64,000 nucleotides of DNA. Origin: Flavobacterium ichthyis (GTDB taxonomy: Bacteria > Bacteroidota > Bacteroidia > Flavobacteriales > Flavobacteriaceae). A program made the position numbers and the translations under genes. The notes below the pieces were generated by a model. The model saw nothing but the letters and a program-made list of their open reading frames with translations. It did not search any database and had not been told where the DNA came from. This document shows, one piece after another, positions 8,852 through 17,179 of this stretch; position 1 is the first letter of the stretch, and each line of letters starts with the position of its first letter. The stretch covers positions 124,001 to 188,000 of the forward strand of contig NZ_JAABLM010000005.1 of assembly GCF_009915155.1 (NCBI RefSeq). The letters run 5' to 3'.

Positions 8852-9337
8852 ATGAGCCAAATAATTCCGTCCGAAACTATATTGAACAAAATATTGTTCA
8901 TTAGAGGACAAAAAGTGATGATTGACCGCGATTTAGCAGAACTTTACGGAGTAACTACGAAACAGCTCAATCAACAAGTAAAAAGAAATAGTAATCGGTT
9001 TCCTGAAAATTTCATGTTTCAGTTAACAGATCACGAAAAAGAAGAGGTGGTCACAAATTGTGACCACCTCAAAAAACTAAAATTTTCGTCAGCTTTGCCG
9101 AATGTTTTTACCGAACACGGAACAATGATGTTGGCAAGCGTTTTAAATAGTGATAAAGCTATAGAAACGAGCATAAAAATTATTGAGGTTTTTGTAAAAA
9201 TGTGGGAATTTTTGATGGATAATTTATCATTGAAGTCGGAAATGGAAAGCATTAAAAAGAAGTTGACCAACCAAGATAAAAACATAGAATTGGTTTTTAG
9301 TTATTTGGATGAATTGATGGAAAAGCAAGACCAATAA
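8852..9337 (+). CDS. ORF6N-domain DNA-binding protein inserted in the nuo operon
   Basis: This 161-residue protein is unrelated to complex I. Residues 10-95 match the ORF6N domain, a DNA-binding module known from phage antirepressor-like proteins: ILFIRGQKVMIDRDLAELYGV, a KRNSNRFPENFMFQLT segment and FTEHGTMMLASVL. Residues 115-160 are a charged, probably coiled-coil tail. It lies 33 bases after nuoH, in the operon direction, and is followed by an interspersed element. It could be a stray regulator, a decayed phage or toxin-antitoxin component, or an autonomous repressor. No partner gene is seen. Function is unknown. Confidence 0.85.
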   Translation: MSQIIPSETILNKILFIRGQKVMIDRDLAELYGVTTKQLNQQVKRNSNRFPENFMFQLTDHEKEEVVTNCDHLKKLKFSSALPNVFTEHGTMMLASVLNSDKAIETSIKIIEVFVKMWEFLMDNLSLKSEMESIKKKLTNQDKNIELVFSYLDELMEKQDQ

Positions 9338-9391
9338 CCGGAACGAGTGACAATAGGTTTTAAAAACCAAAAGTAAAAAGAAGGCGAAAAG

Positions 9392-9500
9392 ATTGTTTTG
9401 ATAGCCCCGATTGAGCCGGTATCCTCGAAGCGATAGCGGAGAGATAAAGGCGAAAGCGGGAAAATGGATTACTGGAAACGAAACGACGATTCGCTCCAAA
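9392..9500 (+). repeat. Flavobacterial interspersed element, copy A
   Basis: The copy contains TAGCCCCGAT at 9402-9411, a hairpin-like centre (ATCCTCGAAGCGATAGCGG) and the 20-mer AGCGGGAAAATGGATTACTG at 9455-9474. Both flanking blocks recur in the same order at 58015-58100. It is non-coding and lies between the ORF6N gene and nuoI, in the direction of transcription. Exact limits are uncertain. Confidence 0.65.
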
Positions 9501-9531
9501 AGATAGAAATGAAAAGTATTAAATTTTTGAT

Positions 9532-10077
9532 ATGTCAGTAGAAACTATATCATTATCGGGAAGAAAAAAAGAGGTTTCCAACAAAAAGATGAATTTTTGG
9601 GAAAGCCTTTACCTGGTGGCGATTGTTAAGGGTTTATTTATTACAATCCGACATTTATTTACCAGAAAAGTAACAATTAAATATCCGGAAGAAGTGCGGG
9701 AATTGAGTCCTGTTTACCGTGGACAACACATGTTAATGCGGGACGATGAAGGGAGAGAACGCTGTACGGCTTGTGGTCTTTGTGCGTTGTCTTGTCCGGC
9801 GGAAGCGATTACGATGAAAGCGGAGGAAAGAAAACCGGAGGAAATGCATTTATATCGTGAGGAGAAATATGCGTCTATTTACGAAATCAATATGTTGCGT
9901 TGTATATTCTGCGGATTGTGTGAGGAAGCTTGCCCAAAACAGGCGATTTATCTTACAAAATCGAGAATGATGGTGAAGTCAAATTCGGACAGAAATGATT
10001 TTATTTACGGGAAAGACAAGCTGGTGATGCCGTTAGAGCAAGCAATTAATAACTCTAAAGTGAAAATGGCGAACTAA
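9532..10077 (+). CDS. nuoI: NADH-quinone oxidoreductase subunit I
   Basis: This 181-residue ferredoxin-type subunit has two [4Fe-4S] clusters (N6a, N6b) that pass electrons to N2 in NuoB. The two motifs are CTACGLCALSCP and CIFCGLCEEACP. An amphipathic N-terminal segment of about 45 residues precedes the clusters. The last base of its stop codon is the first base of the nuoJ ATG (TAATG overlap). A nuoI-proximal promoter is not evident, so nuoI-N probably rely on readthrough across the inserted ORF6N block. Confidence 0.96.
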   Translation: MSVETISLSGRKKEVSNKKMNFWESLYLVAIVKGLFITIRHLFTRKVTIKYPEEVRELSPVYRGQHMLMRDDEGRERCTACGLCALSCPAEAITMKAEERKPEEMHLYREEKYASIYEINMLRCIFCGLCEEACPKQAIYLTKSRMMVKSNSDRNDFIYGKDKLVMPLEQAINNSKVKMAN

Positions 10078-10595
10078 TGATTACAACGATTTTTTATATT
10101 TTGTCGGCCTTGACGCTTTCGATGGCGTTCATGACCATTTTTAGCCGAAACCCAATTCACAGTGCAATCTACTTAGTGATTTGTTTCTTTTCGATTGCCG
10201 GACACTACTTGCTTTTCAATGCGCAATTTTTAGCAGTTGTACATATTATTGTATATTCTGGAGCAATTATGATTTTATTGCTTTTTACAATAATGCTTAT
10301 GAATCTTAATAAGGAAGACGAAAAACATAAAAACGGATTGACGATAATTGCAGCCGTTGCCTCGTTTTGTTTGGTAGCATTTGTATTGTTGGCCGCTTTT
10401 ATAAAATCGGCACCAATGATTGAGGAATATTATGTTTCGGGCGAAGATTATCAATCGATAAAAATATTAGGGCAAGTATTGCTTGACGAAAAAGAAGGTT
10501 TTATGGTTCCGTTTGAATTTGCTTCGGTATTGTTATTAGTATCGATGATTGGAGCGGTTTTATTATCTAAAAAAGAAGAAAAAATAAGCAGTTAA
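10077..10595 (+). CDS. nuoJ: NADH-quinone oxidoreductase subunit J (ND6 type)
   Basis: This 172-residue membrane subunit with five predicted helices belongs to the chain linking quinone reduction to proton pumping. The conserved third helix VVHIIVYSGAIMILLLFTIML, with its pi-bulge glycine, is clear. It overlaps nuoI by one base and precedes nuoK by two bases. Confidence 0.94.
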   Translation: MITTIFYILSALTLSMAFMTIFSRNPIHSAIYLVICFFSIAGHYLLFNAQFLAVVHIIVYSGAIMILLLFTIMLMNLNKEDEKHKNGLTIIAAVASFCLVAFVLLAAFIKSAPMIEEYYVSGEDYQSIKILGQVLLDEKEGFMVPFEFASVLLLVSMIGAVLLSKKEEKISS

Positions 10596-10597
10596 TT

Positions 10598-10918
10598 ATG
10601 CAAAATGTTTTACAGCAAATAGGCATTGACAACTACATTTATTTGGCTACAATTTTATTTTGTATCGGAATTTTTGGAGTATTGTTTAGACGAAATGCCA
10701 TTATTATGTTTATGTCTATCGAAATTATGTTGAATGCGGTTAACTTGCTTTTGGTAGTTTTTTCTACTTATCATCAAGATGCGGCAGGACAAATTTTTGT
10801 ATTCTTCTCGATGGCGGTTGCGGCAGCAGAAGTAGCGGTGGGATTGGCTATTTTGGTTTCAATTTATAGAAATCTTCATTCGATTGATATTGATAAACTC
10901 AAAAATTTAAAAGGATAA
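10598..10918 (+). CDS. nuoK: NADH-quinone oxidoreductase subunit K (ND4L type)
   Basis: A 106-residue, three-helix membrane subunit. The conserved intramembrane glutamates of the proton channel are present in MFMSIEIMLNAVNL and in the following helix (MAVAAAEVAVGLAI). Length and position are normal. Confidence 0.95.
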   Translation: MQNVLQQIGIDNYIYLATILFCIGIFGVLFRRNAIIMFMSIEIMLNAVNLLLVVFSTYHQDAAGQIFVFFSMAVAAAEVAVGLAILVSIYRNLHSIDIDKLKNLKG

Positions 10919-10924
10919 CAGCAA

Positions 10925-12805
10925 ATGAATACAGGTTTACTTTTATTATTGATTCTTGCCCCGTTTGCTGGGTTTTTATTAAATGTTTTTGTTGGAAAAA
11001 ATTTAGGCAAAAGCGCTTCGGGTTGGTTAGGAACGGTTGCAATTGCGATTTCTTTCATCGTTTCCATCATCTTTTTTTTGGAAATTAATGAAACCAAACA
11101 AGGCGTTACGATTAATTTATTCCGATGGATGCAACTCGGAAGTTTTAATGTAAATTTTAGCTTTTTGCTTGATCAACTTTCTATTTTATGGTTGCTTTTC
11201 GTCACTGGAATCGGAACTTTGATTCACATTTATTCTATCAGCTACATGCACGATGACGAGAATATACACAAGTTTTTTTCATACTTAAACTTGTTTATTT
11301 TCTTCATGATTACGCTTGTAACAGGTTCTAACTTGTTGATGATGTTTATTGGTTGGGAAGGTGTTGGACTTTGTTCTTACCTCCTTATCGGATTTTGGTA
11401 CAAAAACCAAGATTACAATGATGCCGCAAAAAAAGCGTTCATCATGAACAGAATTGGAGATTTAGGTTTCTTGATTGGAATTTTTATTTTGGGATACATT
11501 TTCAGATCAGTAGAATTTGACTCTATGGAAAATTTTATTGTGAGTGGAAAATCGGTAAGTTTGAAATGGATAAGCATTGCTACATTTTGTTTATTTATTG
11601 GAGCTTCCGGAAAATCTGCACAAATTCCGCTTTACACTTGGCTTCCAGATGCAATGGCGGGACCTACTCCTGTTTCGGCATTAATTCACGCGGCGACAAT
11701 GGTAACGGCAGGAATTTTTATGATTACGAGATTGAATTTCTTGTTTGACATTACCGTTGATGTTCAAATGATTATTGCTGTTGTGGGAGCAATTACATCA
11801 TTAGTTGCCGCATTTATCGCTTTGGTACAAAATGATATCAAAAAAGTTTTGGCCTACTCTACTGTTTCGCAATTAGGATTAATGTTTCTGGCGTTAGGAC
11901 TTGGCGCTTATGAAATTGCTGTTTTCCACGTTATTACACATGCCTTTTTCAAAGCATGCTTGTTCTTGGGTTCAGGATCTGTAATTCACGCTTTGCATGG
12001 CGAACAAGATATGAGAAAAATGGGGGGTCTTCGTAAACATATGAAAGTGACTTACATTACATTCTTGATTGCAACTTTAGCGATTTCAGGTTTGCCAATT
12101 TTCGCAGGATTTTTCTCAAAAGACGAAATTTTAATGGTAGCATTTCACGAAAACAAAATTTTGTGGATTATCGCTTCGGTGGCTTCCATCATGACTGCTT
12201 TTTACATGTTTAGATTATTGTACCTTACTTTTTTCAAAGAATTTAGAGGAACTGAAGAACAAGAAAAACATTTACATGAATCGCCATCTTTGATTACTTT
12301 CCCGCTAATTGTTTTGGCTATTTTGTCAACCGTTGGAGGATTTATCAGTTTCCCTGGAAATAGTTGGTTAAACAATTACTTGAAACCTATTTTCATTGGC
12401 GAAAGACACGAACACCACATCGATACAACTACATTTATTTTGATGGGAGTTGCCGTTTTAGGTGCATTAATCGGCATTGGAATAGCGTATTCTAAATACA
12501 TCAAAAAAGCGGAAGTACCGGCGGAAGACCACGAAATTACTGGTTTTGCAAAAATTCTTTATCATAAATTTTATGTTGATGAAATATATATGGCAATAAT
12601 TGTAAAACCAATTTATGCTTTAGGAAGTTTATTTAAAAACTATGTTGAACCCGCACTTTCTAACCTTATTTTTGGTTTTGGAAAAGCAACAAATGCCATC
12701 AGCCATCAAGGGAGATTACTTCAAAACGGAAGCATTGGCTTTTATTTAATGGCTTTTGTCATTGGGTTTACCACAATTATCGCTTATTTGTTTCTAGCAA
12801 AATAA
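10925..12805 (+). CDS. nuoL: NADH-quinone oxidoreductase subunit L (ND5 type)
   Basis: This 626-residue antiporter-like proton-pumping subunit has about 16 transmembrane helices, ending in the long lateral helix region and a terminal anchor helix. Conserved features include MMFIGWEGVGLCSYLLIGFW (the essential Glu of TM5), the Lys-bearing SAQIPLYTWLPDAMAGPTPVSALIHAATMVTAG, and the AYSTVSQLG segment. It lies six bases after nuoK. Confidence 0.97.
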   Translation: MNTGLLLLLILAPFAGFLLNVFVGKNLGKSASGWLGTVAIAISFIVSIIFFLEINETKQGVTINLFRWMQLGSFNVNFSFLLDQLSILWLLFVTGIGTLIHIYSISYMHDDENIHKFFSYLNLFIFFMITLVTGSNLLMMFIGWEGVGLCSYLLIGFWYKNQDYNDAAKKAFIMNRIGDLGFLIGIFILGYIFRSVEFDSMENFIVSGKSVSLKWISIATFCLFIGASGKSAQIPLYTWLPDAMAGPTPVSALIHAATMVTAGIFMITRLNFLFDITVDVQMIIAVVGAITSLVAAFIALVQNDIKKVLAYSTVSQLGLMFLALGLGAYEIAVFHVITHAFFKACLFLGSGSVIHALHGEQDMRKMGGLRKHMKVTYITFLIATLAISGLPIFAGFFSKDEILMVAFHENKILWIIASVASIMTAFYMFRLLYLTFFKEFRGTEEQEKHLHESPSLITFPLIVLAILSTVGGFISFPGNSWLNNYLKPIFIGERHEHHIDTTTFILMGVAVLGALIGIGIAYSKYIKKAEVPAEDHEITGFAKILYHKFYVDEIYMAIIVKPIYALGSLFKNYVEPALSNLIFGFGKATNAISHQGRLLQNGSIGFYLMAFVIGFTTIIAYLFLAK

Positions 12806-12814
12806 TTTATACTG

Positions 12815-14254
12815 ATGAACGTATCTTTAATTTTAATCATACTTTTAATAGGAGCCATTGTCACACTTTTGTCGGGCAATAAATTGGCTTCTAAAATTGC
12901 ATTGTTCTTTAGCGTTGTAGCTTTTGGAGCTTCCATTTATTTATACACACTTTTTCAAGCGGGAGAAAATATTGGCATAGGATTTCAATGGATCCGTAGT
13001 CCGAAAATATTCATTGCTCTTGGAGTTGACGGATTATCTTTAGCCATGTTGCTTTTGACTACCGCATTAACGCCAATTATAATTTTTTCTTCTTTCGGAA
13101 AAACATTTAAAAATGCTAAAAATCTTTATGCCTTAATCTTATTCATGGCGTTTGCTATGGCGGGAACTTTCTTGGCTGCAGATGGATTTTTGTATTATAT
13201 TTTCTGGGAATTGGCTTTAATTCCAATTTATTTTATTGCTTTAATTTGGGGTAATGGAAACCCGGAAAGCCTTAAAAAAGCCGTAGTGAAATTTTTCATT
13301 TACACTTTCGCCGGATCATTATTTATGTTGATTGCCTTTATTTATATGTACCAAAAAGCAGGCAGTTTCCTCATTGGCGATTTGATGAATGTAAAATTCA
13401 CTAACCAAGAACAATTGTGGATTTTCCTAGCGTTCTTTGCCGCTTATGCTATTAAAATTCCTTTGATTCCGTTTCATACATGGCAGGCAAAAGTCTATCA
13501 AAAAGCGCCAAGTATGGGAACCATGTTGCTTTCAGGAATTATGCTGAAGATGGCTTTGTATAGTATTATTCGTTGGCAATTATTGTTAGCGCCATTAGCA
13601 GCTTTGCAATACAAATATATTTTTATCGGAATCAGTGTTGCTGGAATTATTTATGGTTCTATTGTAGCTTTGAAACAAACTGACCTTAAAAAAATGCTGG
13701 CATATTCCTCATTGGCTCACGTTGGTTTAATCGCTGCTGGACTTTATACGGTAACCATAGACGGTTTACAAGGTGCGGTTTTACAAATGATTGCCCACGG
13801 TTTTGTGGTTGTTGGTTTATTCTTCGCTGCCGAAATTATTTACAGAAGATATGAAACCCAAAATATTGAAGAAATGGGCGGAATTAGATTACAAGCCACA
13901 AAATTTGCTTCCATGTTCATGATTTTAGTCTTAGCGTCAGTTGCATTACCAGGAACATTTAACTTTATTGGAGAATTCCAATTGTTGTTTAGTTTGGCAC
14001 AACGCAGCGTGACCATGGCAGTTTTAGGAGGAACAACTATTATTTTAGGAGCTTTCTATATGTTGAGAATGTTTCAAAAAGCGATGTTAGGAGATATGAA
14101 AGATAAAGTTTTCAAAGATGTAACCTTTAACGAAGGATTGACTTTTGTCATCATCATCACAGTATTGTTGTTTTTCGGATTGTATCCAAAACCAATAATC
14201 GACATAATTTCTCCTACATTACAGGAAACTTTAAGAGTAATCAACCGATATTAA
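12815..14254 (+). CDS. nuoM: NADH-quinone oxidoreductase subunit M (ND4 type)
   Basis: This 479-residue antiporter-like subunit has about 14 transmembrane helices. The conserved Glu in FWELALIPIYF, the IKIPLIPFHTWQ loop and LKKMLAYSSLAHVGLI are visible. HTWQAKVYQKAPSMGTMLLSG corresponds to the broken-helix region. It follows nuoL after nine bases. Confidence 0.97.
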   Translation: MNVSLILIILLIGAIVTLLSGNKLASKIALFFSVVAFGASIYLYTLFQAGENIGIGFQWIRSPKIFIALGVDGLSLAMLLLTTALTPIIIFSSFGKTFKNAKNLYALILFMAFAMAGTFLAADGFLYYIFWELALIPIYFIALIWGNGNPESLKKAVVKFFIYTFAGSLFMLIAFIYMYQKAGSFLIGDLMNVKFTNQEQLWIFLAFFAAYAIKIPLIPFHTWQAKVYQKAPSMGTMLLSGIMLKMALYSIIRWQLLLAPLAALQYKYIFIGISVAGIIYGSIVALKQTDLKKMLAYSSLAHVGLIAAGLYTVTIDGLQGAVLQMIAHGFVVVGLFFAAEIIYRRYETQNIEEMGGIRLQATKFASMFMILVLASVALPGTFNFIGEFQLLFSLAQRSVTMAVLGGTTIILGAFYMLRMFQKAMLGDMKDKVFKDVTFNEGLTFVIIITVLLFFGLYPKPIIDIISPTLQETLRVINRY

Positions 14255-14272
14255 TTTAGTTTAAAATATAAA

Positions 14273-15643
14273 ATGTACACATTAATAGCTATTACCGGAT
14301 TAGGAGTTTTATGCCTGATAGCTGAAATTTTCAACGCTAGAAAAGTGATCGTTCCTGTAGCAATCATTGGACTTTTAGCCACTTTAGCGTTTACAATTTC
14401 CGAATTTAATTCGCCTGCAAGTTATTATAACAATATGGTGGTGGTTGATAATTTTTCAACTGCTTTCAGCTGCTTGTTTATCATTCTTGCTATTTTCCTC
14501 ATTTCAATGGATCCAGATTTTCATATAAAACAAATCCATAAAATTTCTGATTTCGTTGGAATCAAATTGTTCATGCTTTCTGGAGCTGTTGCGATGGTTT
14601 CCTTCGGAAATTTGGCCATGTTTTTCTTAGGTATCGAAATCCTTTCAATTTCATTGTATGTTTTAGCCGCAAGTAATCGGTTGAACTTAAAAAGTAACGA
14701 AGCGGGAATGAAATATTTCTTGATGGGAGCTTTTGCCTCTGGATTTATACTTTTTGGAATCGCATTAATTTACGGAGCAATTGGTTCGTTCGATATGCGT
14801 GTCATTCAAGAAGCTGGAACTTCTGCAGATGTAGAAGATTGGTTTTATATTGGAGCAATCATGCTTTCCATAGGAATGTTGTTCAAAATTGCCGCTGTAC
14901 CTTTCCATTTTTGGGCTCCAGATGTTTACGAAGGTTCTCCTGCATTAACAACTGCAACAATGAGTACTTTAGCTAAAGTCACGGCTATGGCAGCTTCATT
15001 CAAATTAGTCAGCGTGATGAACGTGAACCTACCAGAAACATCAGTTTTTGTGTTGGTAACGATAGCAGCATTATCGATGACAATTGGGAATATTATGGCT
15101 TTGCGCCAAATTAACGTAAAAAGAATGCTTGCATTTTCTGGTATATCACATGCCGGATTTATGCTGATGACCTTGTTGGCCGTTTCTTCAACTGCTGGAA
15201 TTTTATTATACTATTCAGCAGCTTATGCTTTTGCTGGTATCGCAGCTTTTGCAGTGATACTATACGTTACTCGAGAAAAAGAAAACGAAGACATTTACAA
15301 CTTTAATGGTTTAGGAAAAACAAATCCTGTTTTAGCCGCTATCTTAACAGCATCTTTGTTATCAATGGCTGGAATTCCAATTTTTTCAGGCTTTTTTGCT
15401 AAAGTATTTTTATTCTCAGAAATGCTTCAGGCTAACCATTTAATTTTAGTAATAATAGCAGTTATCAATTCAATCATAAGTGTTGGTTATTATTTCAAAC
15501 TAATTTTGGCAATGTACACCAAAGATGCGACAGAACCAACGCAACCCGTTCCGTTTGCGTACGGAGCCGTCGCCATAGTTGCAATTATTTTAAATATTGC
15601 AATAGGAATTATGCCTACAAGCATTTTAGACTTATTGGCATAA
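14273..15643 (+). CDS. nuoN: NADH-quinone oxidoreductase subunit N (ND2 type)
   Basis: The last gene of the operon encodes a 456-residue antiporter-like subunit with about 13-14 helices. FFLGIEILSISLYVLAA, the AAVPFHFWAPDVYEGSP loop and KRMLAFSGISHAGFML are diagnostic. An intrinsic terminator about 20 bases after the stop closes the operon, so all 14 nuo genes lie within roughly 13.8 kb. Confidence 0.97.
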   Translation: MYTLIAITGLGVLCLIAEIFNARKVIVPVAIIGLLATLAFTISEFNSPASYYNNMVVVDNFSTAFSCLFIILAIFLISMDPDFHIKQIHKISDFVGIKLFMLSGAVAMVSFGNLAMFFLGIEILSISLYVLAASNRLNLKSNEAGMKYFLMGAFASGFILFGIALIYGAIGSFDMRVIQEAGTSADVEDWFYIGAIMLSIGMLFKIAAVPFHFWAPDVYEGSPALTTATMSTLAKVTAMAASFKLVSVMNVNLPETSVFVLVTIAALSMTIGNIMALRQINVKRMLAFSGISHAGFMLMTLLAVSSTAGILLYYSAAYAFAGIAAFAVILYVTREKENEDIYNFNGLGKTNPVLAAILTASLLSMAGIPIFSGFFAKVFLFSEMLQANHLILVIIAVINSIISVGYYFKLILAMYTKDATEPTQPVPFAYGAVAIVAIILNIAIGIMPTSILDLLA

Positions 15644-15663
15644 CACAATAATGATTACAACAG

Positions 15664-15698
15664 AACAGGCTGAATCTAAATGATACAGCCTGTTTTTT
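15664..15698 (+). terminator. Intrinsic terminator of the nuo operon
   Basis: An 8-bp perfect stem (AACAGGCT with AGCCTGTT) is followed by a T-run, 20 bases after the nuoN stop. Confidence 0.85.
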
Positions 15699-15854
15699 TA
15701 TTCCTACACCTCACTTAAAGCCCTAAATAAACGCTTAAATTAAAAAAAAATAAAATATTTACATGCAAGTTCTAAAATGATCTAATACCCGCTCAGAAAT
15801 CAAAATAGCAATTGTCAAAGTTGCTTCAATACAACCAAATTAGATGGAAATAAA

Positions 15855-15881
15855 AAAGGAGTTGCAAGACGCAACTCCTTT
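15855..15881 (-). terminator. Orphan intrinsic terminator (leftward)
   Basis: A perfect 11-bp stem with a 5-base loop. The T-run is on the minus strand, so the transcript comes from the right. Confidence 0.7.
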
Positions 15882-16080
15882 GTGTTAATGAGATGATATT
15901 ATACGAAAACTAATTTCCCCAAATAAAATTTTCATCATCCCATCTTAGGTTACTTTTTTGACCTACCACCAATCAAATCCTAGAACGGAACAAGTAACCA
16001 TATTTAATAATCTGCTGTTTGGCTTATATAAACAGTACATTCAGTAATTCAACTGAACAGTACAAAGAAAGCACAGAATA
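15855..16080 (-). ncRNA. Possible leftward structured RNA in a gene-poor gap
   Basis: The 712 bases between nuoN and rplY hold no convincing protein gene. On the minus strand there is a strong terminator (stem 15871-15881 with 15855-15865, then a T-run) that no neighbouring gene explains, because rplY has its own terminator at 16300-16332. Upstream of it lies a stem GGTTACTT/AAGTAACC (15947-15954 with 15992-15999) and further small inverted repeats (TTCAGT/ACTGAA; a direct repeat of ACAGTAC). This suggests an RNA of about 200 bases. Its promoter and 5' end were not located. A 6S-type RNA is one possibility, untested. Confidence 0.3.
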
Positions 16081-16299
16081 ATTTTTTCGCCCAATAATAA
16101 TCCACACACATATACTCATTTTAAATATTAATACTTAATTAATTGTTAGCCTGACACTTACAAATTAAAAGTGAATATAATTTTTTCCAATTTGGGTATC
16201 TTTTAAGTATCATAATTTATAAATTAACTACCAGTGTGTACCAAATATTTTTGAATTTTCGTCATGTAACGAAAGTAATCTATTGAAGAAAAATACAAG

Positions 16300-16332
16300 C
16301 AAAAAAAAAAGCACCGAATAAATCGATGCTTT
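16300..16332 (-). terminator. Terminator of rplY
   Basis: A 10-bp stem with one G-U pair in the minus-strand RNA, followed by ten T, about 25 bases after the rplY stop. Confidence 0.8.
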
Positions 16333-16355
16333 CTCAATTAAAAATAATTGCAATA

Positions 16356-16964
16356 TTATTTTTTCTTTCCTTTCGCAGGAGCTTTTGCAGCTTTTGCAGC
16401 TTCTTGAGCAGCTTTCATCGCAGCACGTGAAATCTTCACTTGAGCCACTACAGTATTTTCTGGGTGAAGCAACTTGAAATCTTCAGTTTTCAATTTAGTA
16501 ACATATAACTTGTTACCCATTTCAAGTTCAGTAATATCAGCTTCAACAAAGTCAGGTAAGTTTTTAGGCAAAGCTCTAACTTTTAATCTTCTTTGGTTCA
16601 AACGAAGAACCCCTCCAGCCATAACACCTTTTGAGTTACCCACCACTTTCACAGGAACTTCCATAGTAATTTCTTTATCATCCTTCAACTGGAAGAAATC
16701 AATATGCAAAATTGAATCGCTAATAGGGTGAAACTGAATGTCTTGAAGAATCGCATTAAAAGATTTTCCACCTAAATCAATCACAACTGTGTGTGCGTTA
16801 GGAGTGTAAACCAAATTTTTAAATGCTTTTTCTTCTGCTGAGAAATGCACTGGTTGATCTCCTCCGTATAAAACGCAAGGAACCGCTCCAGCATTACGTA
16901 AGGCTTTAGTAGCAACTTTGCCCACGCTTTCTCTTTCTGATCCTTTAATTGTAATCGACTTCAT
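16356..16964 (-). CDS. rplY: 50S ribosomal protein L25/Ctc (long form)
   Basis: This 202-residue protein of the bL25 family binds 5S rRNA. Residues 1-90 form the L25 core ([27 protein letters not shown]). Residues 95-180 form the TL5/Ctc-type second domain ([32 protein letters not shown]). The tail from about 180 is a low-complexity Ala/Lys run ([14 protein letters not shown]). It follows prs on the same strand, with an interspersed element in the 215-base gap. That gap breaks the tight spacing expected of an operon. Confidence 0.95.
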   Translation of the reverse strand: MKSITIKGSERESVGKVATKALRNAGAVPCVLYGGDQPVHFSAEEKAFKNLVYTPNAHTVVIDLGGKSFNAILQDIQFHPISDSILHIDFFQLKDDKEITMEVPVKVVGNSKGVMAGGVLRLNQRRLKVRALPKNLPDFVEADITELEMGNKLYVTKLKTEDFKLLHPENTVVAQVKISRAAMKAAQEAAKAAKAPAKGKKK

Positions 16965-17006
16965 TTTAAATATATATAATTAATAAAAAATTCTTCATTT
17001 TTATTT

Positions 17007-17092
17007 GGGCGTTGCCTTCGGCCCGGGCTTTCCGCTACAATCTTTTTTCGCCCGAATAGCTCAAAAAGGATTTCTGCTTCAATCCCTAACGC
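17007..17092 (-). repeat. Flavobacterial interspersed element, copy C
   Basis: Read on the minus strand this has TTAGGGATTGAAGCAGAAAT, a hairpin with stem CTTTTT/AAAAAG around a variable loop, GATTGTAGCGGAAAGCCCGG and a GGCCGAAGGC end. The layout is the same as in copies A and B. It lies between prs and rplY, co-directional with both. Short frames crossing it on either strand (16961-17179, 17005-17202) have no family similarity. Confidence 0.6.
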
Positions 17093-17179
17093 AAAACCCC
17101 GTGCTAACCACAAAATTTGCTTTTCAAAATAAAATTGCAATGAAAAAACTTTCCTCATCACAAACAGTGGCATTTTCAA

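Noticed and set aside
8852-9337. A complete prophage or toxin-antitoxin module around the ORF6N gene
   Set aside because: No phage structural, integrase, toxin or antitoxin partner lies nearby; both flanks are intact nuo genes.
15644-16355. A 31-codon minus-strand frame (near 16118-16023) as a small protein gene
   Set aside because: Composition and context are unconvincing, with no promoter box and no similarity. The orphan terminator is better explained by an RNA.
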